Source: Tildeniella nuda ZEHNDER 1965/U140 (GTDB lineage: Bacteria; Cyanobacteriota; Cyanobacteriia; Leptolyngbyales; Leptolyngbyaceae). Taken from it: a DNA stretch of 64,000 bases. The notes below the pieces were generated by a model. That model worked only from the letters and a program-made list of their open reading frames with translations, was not told the origin of the DNA and did no database searches. Positions 45,679-54,300 of this stretch are shown in pieces. The stretch spans positions 62,001 through 126,000 of the forward strand of contig JAHHIG010000006.1 in assembly GCA_019358895.1 (NCBI GenBank), read 5' to 3'. The translations under genes and the position numbers were made by a program. Each line of letters starts with the position of its first letter. The stretch's first letter is position 1.

Positions 45679-46115
45679 ACCAGCCCACCGAAGCCTCTGA
45701 TACGGATAAACCACAAGTAAATCAGTCGGAACAGCCGCCACGATCGCGCGCCGAATGGCTAACGTTTGGTATGGCATCGTTTGTCCTCGCGATCGTCGTG
45801 GGGCTAGTTGGCTATACCTGGCTAGACAAGCAGCAACAACAGCCACCGCTTCTCTCTGTACTCAATACCGAAACGACCCGTGCTGCCGAAGGACAGTTCT
45901 ATGTGCCTTTTACAGTCATCAATCGCGGCGGCGAAACGGCAGAATCGGTGCAGATACTGGCAGAGCTACGAGTCGGCGACGCGATCGTGGAGACAGGCGA
46001 TCTAGAGATCGACTTTTTGTCTGGCGGGAAAAAAGAGGAAGGGGCGTTTATCTTCAGCCGCGACCCCAGACAAGGAAAACTAACGCTACGAGTCGCCAGC
46101 TATAAACTGCCCTAA
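45675..46115 (+). CDS. TIGR02588 family membrane-anchored protein
   Basis: A 146-residue protein with a soluble, charged N-terminus, one transmembrane helix (WLTFGMASFVLAIVVGLVGYTWLD, about 29-52) and a beta-rich outer domain (FYVPFTVINRGGETAESVQILAELRVGD...DFLSGGKKEEGAFIFSRDPRQGKLTLRVASYKLP). It matches TIGR02588, always found with TIGR02587. Start at 45675 is set by the ATGA overlap. Unknown role. Confidence 0.87.
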   Translation: MNQPTEASDTDKPQVNQSEQPPRSRAEWLTFGMASFVLAIVVGLVGYTWLDKQQQQPPLLSVLNTETTRAAEGQFYVPFTVINRGGETAESVQILAELRVGDAIVETGDLEIDFLSGGKKEEGAFIFSRDPRQGKLTLRVASYKLP

Positions 46116-46190
46116 AGCAGAACGGACAAGCAGGAAGCATTGCGTTAAAAGCTCCACCAGTTCATCACTTCGCCTTTTGCTTCCCGATTC

Positions 46191-46221
46191 TTGACATGCC
46201 TGGGACTTAAACTGCTAATAT
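46191..46221 (+). promoter_or_regulatory. Promoter of tRNA-Gln
   Basis: A consensus -35 TTGACA (46191-46196) and a -10 TAATAT (46216-46221) are separated by 19 nt. This is slightly long for sigma-70, but the position fits: transcription would start about 10 nt before the tRNA. Confidence 0.6.
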
Positions 46222-46238
46222 AGATTCTGGTAATGCGT

Positions 46239-46310
46239 TGGGGCGTCGCCAAGTGGTAAGGCAGCGGGTTTTGGTCTCGCCATCCCTAGGTTCGAATCCT
46301 AGCGCCCCAG
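46239..46310 (+). tRNA. tRNA-Gln (UUG)
   Basis: A 72-nt cloverleaf: acceptor TGGGGCG pairs with CGCCCCA (46303-46309) and the discriminator is G310. The anticodon arm GCGGG-TTTTGGT-CTCGC places TTG as the anticodon. The T arm CTAGG-TTCGAAT-CCTAG is perfect. The CCA end is not encoded. It lies alone between the TIGR02588 gene and a minus-strand ABC-2 permease. Confidence 0.95.
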
Positions 46311-46451
46311 TTTTTCACCTCAATAGTTTCAAATCGATACCTTTAAGTGCAGGGGGGCGCATCATCAGGTTCAGCAGATGCTTGATTCAGTCGGGCAAGT
46401 GACCGCTGCCTGCTAACTGCTCCACCTACACGCTTACTTTCTCACGGGATC

Positions 46452-47225
46452 TCAGTAATCACTGAGATTGCCGTGACGCTTAGTTTGGCGTTCTGCCCAG
46501 CGAAAGAGAAATAGCCCGATCGCAAAATACACCGCACCATTCACGAGCGCAACCCCCAACTGCGGCAGATCTAACGGCTGCTGTCGTGCCATAAGATTAC
46601 GCAATAGTCCTGCACCAGGACTCATCGGCAGGATGTTGCCAAGCACTCGCAGACTACCAGTCCATTCTTCGGTTGGCACACTCATCAGAAACAGTAGCGC
46701 GAACTGGAAAATGCCCAACACCTGCTGTAACCGCTTGACGATCAGCGCTAAAGAGCCGATCGCAAACGCCAGCCCGTACGCTCCCAGCAGTACCGCCAGC
46801 AAGGGCAGCAAGAGGCTGAGTGGAAACGCTAACCATCGTCCCGTCAACGCCATAATAATGACCAAGATTGCTGCGATCAAGCCTGATTGCAGCAGCAAGT
46901 CAGCCACGGCTCGCGTCAGAAAGACTTGGGACGCGCTGAACGGCGAAATAAAGAGTTGCTCCAGGGTGCCTGTCTGAGCCTCTCGCTGTAGTGTGCCAGA
47001 AATATTCGCCATAATGAACAGCACCAGCGTCCAGAGTACATAGCCCACAATAATGGCATCCAGACGATTACCAAATTGCAGCCCTGGACCCGCAATGTAG
47101 CTGGCACTCAGGAAAAGACCGTAGAACACCGACGTAGAAATAACGATGCCACCGATCGACTCAAACAGGTAGCGCCGTAGCTGAATGCCTGCCCGTGTTA
47201 GTTCCGCCAAGAAGAGTTCAAGCAT
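46452..47225 (-). CDS. ABC-2 type transporter permease
   Basis: A 257-residue membrane protein with six helices, of the ABC-2 permease family (drug, polysaccharide or antibiotic export). The signature region NISGTLQREAQTGTLEQLFISPFSASQVFLTRAVADLLLQS (about 75-115) is typical, and SVPTEEWTGSLRVLGNILPMSPGAGLLRNLM sits near the end. No ATPase gene is adjacent on this strand, so the partner must be elsewhere. Confidence 0.87.
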   Translation of the reverse strand: MLELFLAELTRAGIQLRRYLFESIGGIVISTSVFYGLFLSASYIAGPGLQFGNRLDAIIVGYVLWTLVLFIMANISGTLQREAQTGTLEQLFISPFSASQVFLTRAVADLLLQSGLIAAILVIIMALTGRWLAFPLSLLLPLLAVLLGAYGLAFAIGSLALIVKRLQQVLGIFQFALLFLMSVPTEEWTGSLRVLGNILPMSPGAGLLRNLMARQQPLDLPQLGVALVNGAVYFAIGLFLFRWAERQTKRHGNLSDY

Positions 47226-47494
47226 CGTTACCGTCGATCGTCGTCATGAGTCGTTGCCACAGCAAAGGGGTGAATTGAGGTCAAGTATAATGCAGCGCCC
47301 TGCGTGCCAGTCTATGCCCAGTCGCAAAAACGGCAGATGAGCGGTGAGCAAATCGCTTCTAAAGTATCCGGATTGTGGTAGCAAATCTGGAAAATTGATG
47401 GCAGATAGATGGGCAATCACCCCTACATCGATTGCCATTGAGGGTGCCTGGTTTGATCTAGCACGTGTGCAGCAATCTACGGATTTGGACTGAG

Positions 47495-48847
47495 ATGGCA
47501 AGAAAATGGGCGATCGTGGTTGGTATCAATCAGTACCAGCGCTTGCAACCCCTTCGCTATGCAGAACGAGATGCTCAGGCATTCCGGGATTTTGTGATCG
47601 GCGATGCTGGCTTTGATCAGGTGTATTATTTCTCCGATCGTTCTCCCAAAATTGTTTTGGAAGGTGTCTCCATTTCCACTCAGCCGACGGTTGCTAATCT
47701 GCGGCGATTCCTTGAACTGCGGTTTGCGGCTCCGTTCTTAAAGCAGGGTGACACGCTGTGGTTTTTCTTCAGCGGTTACGGGTTGCAGTACGCTGATGAT
47801 GATTATTTACTGCTCAGCGATGCCGATCCGGACGCAGCAGAAACAACGGCAATGACTTTAGAGGCGCTGGCAGGCTACTTGAGTCGTAGCGGTACCGACC
47901 AGATCGTCTTGTTTCTAGACGCTTGCCGCACAGAAGAGCAAAAGTTTGGACAGGGGTTTGGTACTGATCCCAACGGTGTTATCAGTCTCTTCTCCACCTC
48001 TCTTGGTGAAACAGCGCAGGAGCTTGAAGCCGTCCAACTGGGCGCGTTTGCCTATGTGTTGCTAGAAGGCTTACGGCTAAAGAGTCGTAGCCCGAACGCT
48101 ACCATAGCGCAACTGTTTGAGTACTTGCACGATCGCCTGCCTCAAGTCAACCTTAGCTACAGTAAGCCAACCCAATTGCCTCGCCTTAGCAACCACGCTG
48201 CCATCGCACCAGAAGCGGTGCTGCTACCTCACATCGCCTCCCATGGTGACAAACGATCGGCACGGGTGAAGCCACCCATCACTAGACAGACGCTGGCGAT
48301 CGCAAGACAGCCCTTTAAAAAAGTCTTGCAGGCAAGTGTCGCTAGCATGAGCGTCTTGGTGCTTGGTTTGATCGGCATCACAGCCTATCGAGAATTAGTA
48401 CAGCGTTACGCCAATGCACCAGAAATAGAAGCCGCAACAGTCGCCTCGGCTGTACCATCGCCTGCTACATTTAGCCTTAAAAACAACTTTTACCAACGGC
48501 TGCCTCGCCCAGGAAAGTATATTGCCACAATCTCGCCCTTCAGCCAGTCTTACCGCGAAATTAGCAGTGGCAATGGACACTTTTGCATCAAGTTGGTGAA
48601 TGCTCCTGCCAAAGCACCCAATAACCAACAGATTATTGTGAGCACTCTCTCCTTTCGTAGTGATGGTGTTTACATTGATGCCACGCGGGAACGTCTACAA
48701 ATTGACGGCACGTTTACGGAAGTGACTGATAGCAAAAGCACGTGGCAGTGGTTAAAAAACGAGGTCGATCGCTCAGGTCTGGTCGGCGAGTGTCTAGCAT
48801 CAACCACTAACTACGTGCGCGAAGTCAAAGGGGTTGCTCAAAAATAG
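47495..48847 (+). CDS. Caspase-like (C14) protein with Tyr replacing the catalytic His, membrane-anchored
   Basis: The ATG at 47495 (MARKWAIVVGINQYQ) gives 450 residues. A p20-type caspase fold follows: WAIVVGINQY, LRYAERDAQAF, TLWFFFSGYG, then IVLFLDACRTE with the nucleophile Cys144. Where orthocaspases and metacaspases have His in SGHG, this protein has Tyr95 (codon 47777-47779). A p10-like part and a helix (VLVLGLIGITAYREL, about residues 296-312) follow, then an outside domain of about 140 residues. It may be a pseudo-protease or a known His-to-Tyr variant type; activity is doubtful. It converges on menB with a 26-bp gap. Confidence 0.85.
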   Translation: MARKWAIVVGINQYQRLQPLRYAERDAQAFRDFVIGDAGFDQVYYFSDRSPKIVLEGVSISTQPTVANLRRFLELRFAAPFLKQGDTLWFFFSGYGLQYADDDYLLLSDADPDAAETTAMTLEALAGYLSRSGTDQIVLFLDACRTEEQKFGQGFGTDPNGVISLFSTSLGETAQELEAVQLGAFAYVLLEGLRLKSRSPNATIAQLFEYLHDRLPQVNLSYSKPTQLPRLSNHAAIAPEAVLLPHIASHGDKRSARVKPPITRQTLAIARQPFKKVLQASVASMSVLVLGLIGITAYRELVQRYANAPEIEAATVASAVPSPATFSLKNNFYQRLPRPGKYIATISPFSQSYREISSGNGHFCIKLVNAPAKAPNNQQIIVSTLSFRSDGVYIDATRERLQIDGTFTEVTDSKSTWQWLKNEVDRSGLVGECLASTTNYVREVKGVAQK

Positions 48848-48873
48848 GCAGTCAATCTTGCCAAGGTCACTTT

Positions 48874-49707
48874 TCATGGTAGCCACGGGTATTGGCTAAA
48901 ATCCGGTGGACGCTTTTCCAAGAATGCCTGTTTGCCTTCCGCGCCTTCTTCGCTCATGTAATAGAGCAGCGTGGCGTTTCCCGCCAGTTCCTGTAAACCT
49001 GCCTGACCATCACAATCTGCGTTGAAGGCAGCTTTGAGGCAACGAATCGCGATCGGGCTTTTCGCTAGAATTTCCTGCGCCCACTGGATGCCCTCCGCCT
49101 CTAGCTGCTCCACTGGCACCACACAATTCACTAAGCCCATGTCTAGCGCCTGCGTTGCTGAATATTGACGACAGAGATACCAGATTTCCCGCGCCTTTTT
49201 CTGTCCGACAATACGCGATAGATAGCTGGCACCAAAGCCGCCATCAAAACTGCCCACTTTGGGACCCGTTTGCCCAAAAATAGCGTTATCAGCGGCAATA
49301 GTAAGGTCACAGAGAATGTGGAGAACGTGCCCACCCCCGATCGCATAGCCCGCCACGAGCGCGATGATCACTTTGGGCATCGATCGCATCAACCGCTGCA
49401 AATCCAGCACATTGAGACGGGCAACGCCATCCTCGCCAACATAACCAGCATGACCGCGCACACTCTGATCACCACCCGCGCAAAACGCATATTTCCCATC
49501 AGTATGTGGTCCTGCACCCGTGAACAGCACGACTCCAATCCGCGTGTCTTCACGAGCATTCGCAAACGCATCGTAAAGCTCAAAGACCGTTTTGGGACGG
49601 AACGCATTGCGCTTGTGGGGACGGTTAATCGTGATTTTGGCGATCCCATCGGCTTTGTGATAAAGAATGTCTTCGTAAGTTTTGACAATTTGCCAGTCGG
49701 TTTGCAT
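48874..49707 (-). CDS. menB: 1,4-dihydroxy-2-naphthoyl-CoA synthase
   Basis: Crotonase-family ring-closure enzyme that makes DHNA-CoA from OSB-CoA in phylloquinone biosynthesis. The 277 residues include the conserved [18 protein letters not shown], the oxyanion segment [54 protein letters not shown] with catalytic Asp, and YWLP-type end SQYPWLP. It is separated from menD by a repeat-filled spacer of about 110 bp. Confidence 0.97.
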   Translation of the reverse strand: MQTDWQIVKTYEDILYHKADGIAKITINRPHKRNAFRPKTVFELYDAFANAREDTRIGVVLFTGAGPHTDGKYAFCAGGDQSVRGHAGYVGEDGVARLNVLDLQRLMRSMPKVIIALVAGYAIGGGHVLHILCDLTIAADNAIFGQTGPKVGSFDGGFGASYLSRIVGQKKAREIWYLCRQYSATQALDMGLVNCVVPVEQLEAEGIQWAQEILAKSPIAIRCLKAAFNADCDGQAGLQELAGNATLLYYMSEEGAEGKQAFLEKRPPDFSQYPWLP

Positions 49708-49812
49708 GAGAGGTGAGGAGTGAGGGGAGGGGGAAGCAGGGGAGGCAGGGGAAGCAGGGGAGAGTTTTGAGTTTGCCGCTGATAGCTGACGGCTGATAGC
49801 TGATCGCTAATA
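49708..49812. repeat. STRR block between menB and menD
   Basis: GAGGGGAGGGGGAAGCAGGGGAGGCAGGGG-type units (about 49710-49765) are followed by CTGATAGCTGACGGCTGATAGCTGATCGC (about 49778-49806). Period is about 7-8 nt. No gene. Confidence 0.7.
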
Positions 49813-49820
49813 GATACTGG

Positions 49821-51644
49821 CTAAATGCTGATATTAGCGGCAAATGTACCCAAATACTGCTGTCGCCATTGGGCATCGGCTTTGCGATCAGTCTGCAACT
49901 CCAGCACTCGAATGCCGCTGATTGGCAAGGGATTTAACCGCTGTTCCAGGTGGTTCCAGCTTGTTATACGCTCATATTCGACATCATAGGTCGCACAAAG
50001 TTTGGCAAAGTCGATCGCTTGCGGTGTGGCAAAAAACGTCTCAAAGGACGGATTGTTTTGCGCGATCGGTAGCATTTCAAAAATCCCGCCACCGTTGTTA
50101 TTGATGAGGACGATCGTCAAATGTCCGACGAAATGCTGTCGTAGCAAAAAACCATTCGTATCATGCAGCAGCGCCAGATCGCCTGTGAGCATGACGCTAC
50201 TCTGCTGCCGATGCGCGATGCCCAATGCGGTCGAAAGCGTACCGTCAATGCCATTGGCACCCCGATTGAAAAATAGCTGCACGTGAGAATTTCCGGGTGC
50301 CCAAAAAGACTCGACATCCCGCACAGGCATACTGCTGTTGATAAATAGAGGTGTTCCCGTTGGCAGCACTTGAGACAGCAACCAGGCAGCTTTGCCCTCA
50401 AACAGAGTATCTGTCTCGCGCATCGTTTGGTCAACGGTTTGTCTGACCTGAGCGTCTACTGCACACCATAGATCAAGATAAGGACTTACCATAGAGGCTT
50501 GCTGGGGAATTGTTTGGACAAAGGCTGCGATCGACATCCGTATGTGCGTCGTGTTGCCGTGCAGTGGATCGAGGTTCCGCCCTTCTGGATCAATGATCCA
50601 CTGACGCGGCTGCGTTTGCTCCAGCCAGGTGCGGAGTGACTTGCTGGTAGGCATAGCACCAACGCGAATGACCGTATCAGGTGCCAGTTTTGTTGCCAGC
50701 GTCGGATTTCGCAGTATCAGATCATAGGTCGTGTTCAGGTTGGGGTTGAGATCAGCATAGTTTCGCAACGGTGAAAGTCCTTCTGCAAGAACGGGATAGC
50801 CAAGGGTTTGAGAGAGATGGGCGATCGCGCGGCAGTAGTCTTCGGGCGCAACGGGCTGAGCCGTACCTGCGATGATGATGCCGTTGGGTGAGTAGGGAGT
50901 GAGGAGTGAGGAGTGAGAAGTAGATAAGACAGGGGATACAGGGAGGACAACTGACGACTGACCGCTGCCCGCTGACCGCTGACCGCTGCCCGCTGACCAC
51001 TGACCACTGCCCGCTGACTCCTGAAGTGGAGTAACAGAGGCGAAAAAGGTTTCGGTGTTGAAGGTGGAAGCGATCGACTGAGTGTAAGGTTGAAGAATGG
51101 GAGCAAGGGGTTCGCGGAAGGGAAAATTGAGGTGAACCACTCCGGGAACGGGGTAAAGGGCTTTTTCCCAGGCATGGATGAGGGTCTGCCGGAGATAAGC
51201 AAACATGGGTAGCTCCAGTGATGGGATTGCCAGTTCGGTTTGCCAGTTGGGAAAGGTGCCGTAGAGCTTGTGCTGGTCGATCGCCTGTCCCGCGTTGCAA
51301 TCCCGCAGTTCAGGTGGGCGATCGGCAGTCAGAACAATTAGAGGCACACCGCTTTCTGTCGCTTCAATGACAGCCGGATAGAAGTTTGCACCTGCCGTTC
51401 CAGAGGTGCAGACGAGTACAACGGGACGATGACTCTGACGGGCAAGTCCTAACGCGAAAAAGGAAGCCGATCGCTCGTCAAGCACTGGAATGGCTTCAAT
51501 GTGAGGATGATTGGCAAACGCGATCGCCAGTGGAGCCGATCGTGAACCTGGACACACGATCGCGGTGGCAAGTCCCAGTCGATACAACGTTTCCGCCAAA
51601 ATCGAAGTCCAGACCAGATTCGTATTCGTAAAATCAAGGGACAT
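49821..51644 (-). CDS. menD: SEPHCHC synthase (2-succinyl-5-enolpyruvyl-6-hydroxy-3-cyclohexene-1-carboxylate synthase) with low-complexity insert
   Basis: ThDP-dependent enzyme joining isochorismate and 2-oxoglutarate. The ATG at 51644 (MSLDFTNTNLVWTSILAETL) gives 607 residues. Family blocks: ATAIVCPGSRSAPLAIAF, LVCTSGTAGANFYPAVIEA, GVPLIVLTADRPPELRDCNAGQAIDQ, and the ThDP/metal segment MLTGDLALLHDTNGFLL...VLINNNGGGIFEMLP. Between the N-terminal and central domains (DNA about 50885-51022) lies a Ser/Gly/Gln-rich insert, SAGSGQWSAGSGQRSAGSGQSS, made from DNA repeats. The insert sits in a domain linker, so the enzyme is probably active. Confidence 0.94.
   Translation of the reverse strand: MSLDFTNTNLVWTSILAETLYRLGLATAIVCPGSRSAPLAIAFANHPHIEAIPVLDERSASFFALGLARQSHRPVVLVCTSGTAGANFYPAVIEATESGVPLIVLTADRPPELRDCNAGQAIDQHKLYGTFPNWQTELAIPSLELPMFAYLRQTLIHAWEKALYPVPGVVHLNFPFREPLAPILQPYTQSIASTFNTETFFASVTPLQESAGSGQWSAGSGQRSAGSGQSSVVLPVSPVLSTSHSSLLTPYSPNGIIIAGTAQPVAPEDYCRAIAHLSQTLGYPVLAEGLSPLRNYADLNPNLNTTYDLILRNPTLATKLAPDTVIRVGAMPTSKSLRTWLEQTQPRQWIIDPEGRNLDPLHGNTTHIRMSIAAFVQTIPQQASMVSPYLDLWCAVDAQVRQTVDQTMRETDTLFEGKAAWLLSQVLPTGTPLFINSSMPVRDVESFWAPGNSHVQLFFNRGANGIDGTLSTALGIAHRQQSSVMLTGDLALLHDTNGFLLRQHFVGHLTIVLINNNGGGIFEMLPIAQNNPSFETFFATPQAIDFAKLCATYDVEYERITSWNHLEQRLNPLPISGIRVLELQTDRKADAQWRQQYLGTFAANISI
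50885..51022. repeat. STRR repeats inside menD coding sequence
   Basis: CTGACCG/CTGCCCG/CTGACCA heptamers (50949-51020) join the AGTGAGG-type run (50889-50920). Plus-strand reading shows GCCCGCTGACCGCTGACCGC. Read on the minus strand it gives the heptad-like SAGSGQW/SAGSGQR repeats of MenD. Confidence 0.8.
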
Positions 51645-51678
51645 AGGAACGCTGAGAATAGGCAAATAGCCTAACGCA

Positions 51679-52473
51679 TCATACGTCCGGTTCGATCCCT
51701 TGCGCTCTCAGCAATGCGGCTAACCGTTCAGAACGCTGACGTTCCTGCTCTAGTTGGCTTTCTGCCTGCTCTAGTTGACGCTCTGCCTGTTCGGTGCGGA
51801 CATCTGCCAGCGCTGCTTTCTCTTGCCCATTCAGCAGTAGATTGCCCCGATCGTCCCACCAGCGCAGCCAAGGCAACTCCAGGTTGATGTAGTGTCCGTG
51901 CCAGATGCCCAGTTCTACCCCCATTTGTGGAATGGGAAAATGACCACGATCGTTGGTAGGCAACAAGCGATATTGCCCTTCGACGAGGTGATAAACTTCG
52001 ACGCTAGCTTTTGTGACCTCGTAAATGCCGTAAAACGCGGGACGAATCACCTGTTCATAGATCCAGAATTTACCTGTCCAGGGTGTTCTGTCTCGCTCTT
52101 CCGCACCTGTCCCAGAAACGAACTCCAGCACAATGAGCGGTGCAATAAACTCTTGCCATAGCACATACGATCGCCGAAACGTCCCATCTAACATCGACGG
52201 CACATTGGGCACGTAGAACCAATCAGGCGATTCGGCTCCGCGCACCAGCGGCTCTGGCGGCTCTGCGATACGCCAGTAAATCCCCGTGTCCTGCCCAATG
52301 AAGTACTGTGCGTTGGGATGCAGCGCGTCAAGGGTTGGCGTAATCGAGTCGGTGAGCAAAAGGCTCTGCGGATGCTCCAGTGAATTTTTCACAAACGTAC
52401 CGTCCGACTCTGGTAGCTGGGTGTGGTCGGGTAATTTGGTTGCAGAATTGGGCAGTTCAGCGAAAGAAGTCAT
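51679..52473 (-). CDS. Uma2 family (DUF820) protein with C-terminal coiled coil
   Basis: A 264-residue DUF820 relative: PDWFYVPNVPSML, APLIVLEFVSGTGAEERDRTPWTGKFWIYEQVIRPAFYGIYEV and HYINLELPWLRWWDDRGNLLL. The C-terminus TEQAERQLEQAESQLEQERQRSERLAALLRAQGIEP is a short coiled coil typical of this subfamily. It sits in the men operon between menD and menF (gap of 34 bp to menD), probably by insertion. Confidence 0.88.
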   Translation of the reverse strand: MTSFAELPNSATKLPDHTQLPESDGTFVKNSLEHPQSLLLTDSITPTLDALHPNAQYFIGQDTGIYWRIAEPPEPLVRGAESPDWFYVPNVPSMLDGTFRRSYVLWQEFIAPLIVLEFVSGTGAEERDRTPWTGKFWIYEQVIRPAFYGIYEVTKASVEVYHLVEGQYRLLPTNDRGHFPIPQMGVELGIWHGHYINLELPWLRWWDDRGNLLLNGQEKAALADVRTEQAERQLEQAESQLEQERQRSERLAALLRAQGIEPDV

Positions 52474-52539
52474 AAGGACTTGGACGATTGCGTCTCTTTA
52501 ACTCTAATTCTTAGTGAGCCATGTGCCCACGTCTCAGGT

Positions 52540-53979
52540 TCAAATCAACGCTTGCAACAGCGCTTGAAGTTTTAACTGTACTTCTGCCAGTTCACGATCG
52601 GGGTCTGACCCTTTCACAATGCCTGCACCTGCAAACAATCGGGCATGACACCCGTTGAGGAGCGCCGATCGAATGCCAACCGCAAACTCACCATTGCCCT
52701 GGTGGTCAAGCCAGCCGATCGGGGCAGCATAGAGCGATCGCTCAAAGGGTTCATAGTGGCGAATGTGGCGACAGGAGACTTCACGAGGCATCCCAGCAAC
52801 GGCAGGCGTAGGATGGAGCGTCGCTACAATATCCAGGAGATGAATCTCTGTTGGAACGGCGGCACAAATAGGCGTTTGCAGATGTTGGATATTTGACAAC
52901 TGCAACAAACGCAAAGGCGAACAGCGTGGCTTCAAGCCTAATTTCATCAGTTGCTGGCGAATAAACTGACTGACTACCCGATGTTCGCGCAGTTCCTTAA
53001 CGCTAGTCAGAAGCCGCCCTGCCAGATGAGCATCCTCACCTGTTGTTTGACCGCGCGGGGCTGAACCTGCCAAAGCATCCGTTTCAAGATGACCGTTGCG
53101 CAAACTCACCAGCCGTTCTGGGCTGGCGCTGATAAACTGTTGTCCTTTCCCGTTGCTGGTTGAAACCACATAACAGCCTGGATAGAGTTGGCGCAGCTTA
53201 TGCAGGGACGCAACCCGATCGAAGGGCAGAGGCGACACAACATCCACGGCATGAGCCAGCACAATTTTATTGAATGTTTCTTGTTGAATCGACGCTAATG
53301 CTGCCTGCACCGATCGCTTAAAGTGCCAAGTTGGGGCAACATCACAAAGTTTTAGCAGTGCCCGCTGATCGATCGCAGGCATCAACAAATTGTGATGAAT
53401 TGATTGGATTCTCTCCCAGGTCTGGCACAAATCATCAACCGTTGCTTCAAGTTCTGTAGCGCCATGAAGCATCACATTGGCAATGACCAGACAGCGCTGC
53501 TCGTTGTGAGAAATTTGCCACTGCGGTAAAAAGATCGTGGCAGATGGAAAGGGCGAATTGTGATCAGACTCTTCAAAAAAAGTGAAGCTACAGAAGAAAT
53601 GGGGTCCCGCTAACGGTAGATGAGCGTTGCCATAAACAGCGGTGTTAAGAAGAGTTGATTGCACAAACTGCTTGGCAGCCTCAAACCGTGCTGCACCATT
53701 AACCGTTAACGTTGCAGCCGCACCGATCGCCGCGATCGCAATCCCATTACTGGCACAATCTTCTTGTCCAGACTCTCGCTTTTCAATGTAAAAACTAAGC
53801 TGATTTGCTTTTGCAAATGTCTGCAAAAAAACGAGTGGATCAACAGCATTAATTTCTACAGAAATGCTAACAATCTGTGCCTGTTTTTTCTCCTGTGCCA
53901 TCTGTTTGTACGAGCGTAGAAGTTGATGCAATTCTCTACGGCTTTGAAACAGATGTGTGCGGCGAGGTGTAACGGTCAT
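52540..53979 (-). CDS. menF: Isochorismate synthase
   Basis: First committed enzyme of phylloquinone synthesis, converting chorismate to isochorismate with Mg2+. The 479-residue protein has the chorismate-binding fold at the C-terminus: FNKIVLAHAVDV, LRQLYPGCYVVSTSNGKGQQFISASPERLVSLRNG, LETDALAGSAPRG, HLLDIVATLHPTPAVAGMPRE, and RLFAGAGIVKGSDPDRELAEVQLKLQALL. The N-terminal 140 residues are family-typical but less conserved. It is divergent from menA over a repeat-rich spacer of about 320 bp. Confidence 0.95.
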   Translation of the reverse strand: MTVTPRRTHLFQSRRELHQLLRSYKQMAQEKKQAQIVSISVEINAVDPLVFLQTFAKANQLSFYIEKRESGQEDCASNGIAIAAIGAAATLTVNGAARFEAAKQFVQSTLLNTAVYGNAHLPLAGPHFFCSFTFFEESDHNSPFPSATIFLPQWQISHNEQRCLVIANVMLHGATELEATVDDLCQTWERIQSIHHNLLMPAIDQRALLKLCDVAPTWHFKRSVQAALASIQQETFNKIVLAHAVDVVSPLPFDRVASLHKLRQLYPGCYVVSTSNGKGQQFISASPERLVSLRNGHLETDALAGSAPRGQTTGEDAHLAGRLLTSVKELREHRVVSQFIRQQLMKLGLKPRCSPLRLLQLSNIQHLQTPICAAVPTEIHLLDIVATLHPTPAVAGMPREVSCRHIRHYEPFERSLYAAPIGWLDHQGNGEFAVGIRSALLNGCHARLFAGAGIVKGSDPDRELAEVQLKLQALLQALI

Positions 53980-54300
53980 GGGGAGGGAGTGGGGAGTGGG
54001 GAATAGGGAGTAGGGAGTAGGGAGTAGGGAGTGGGGAGTAGGGAATAGGGAGTAGGGAGTAGGGAGTAGGGAGTAGGGAGCCTTTTGAGTTTTCTAACCG
54101 CTGACCGCTGACCGCTGACCACTGACCGCTGACCACTGACTGCTAGCTCCTTGATTCTGACACCTCACCCCTCACTCCTCACTCCTCACCTAAATGTTGC
54201 AAAGTTTGAAGTCTGGACGGCTAAAATCGGCTGTCGATCCACTGGATCGTAGAATGAGTAAGCTTCTTAGAACCGAATGTAATTTTTGACGCTTGAAAAA
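53980..54300. repeat. STRR-filled divergent spacer between menF and menA
   Basis: The menF side has GGGAGTA/GGGAGTG units repeated about 13 times (about 53985-54080). Next come CTGACCG/CTGACCA units (54102-54142), then CCTCACTCCTCACTCCTCACC (about 54165-54190). The last 100 bp to the menA ATG are unique and would hold its promoter; no clear -35/-10 was found. No gene in the spacer. Confidence 0.8.
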
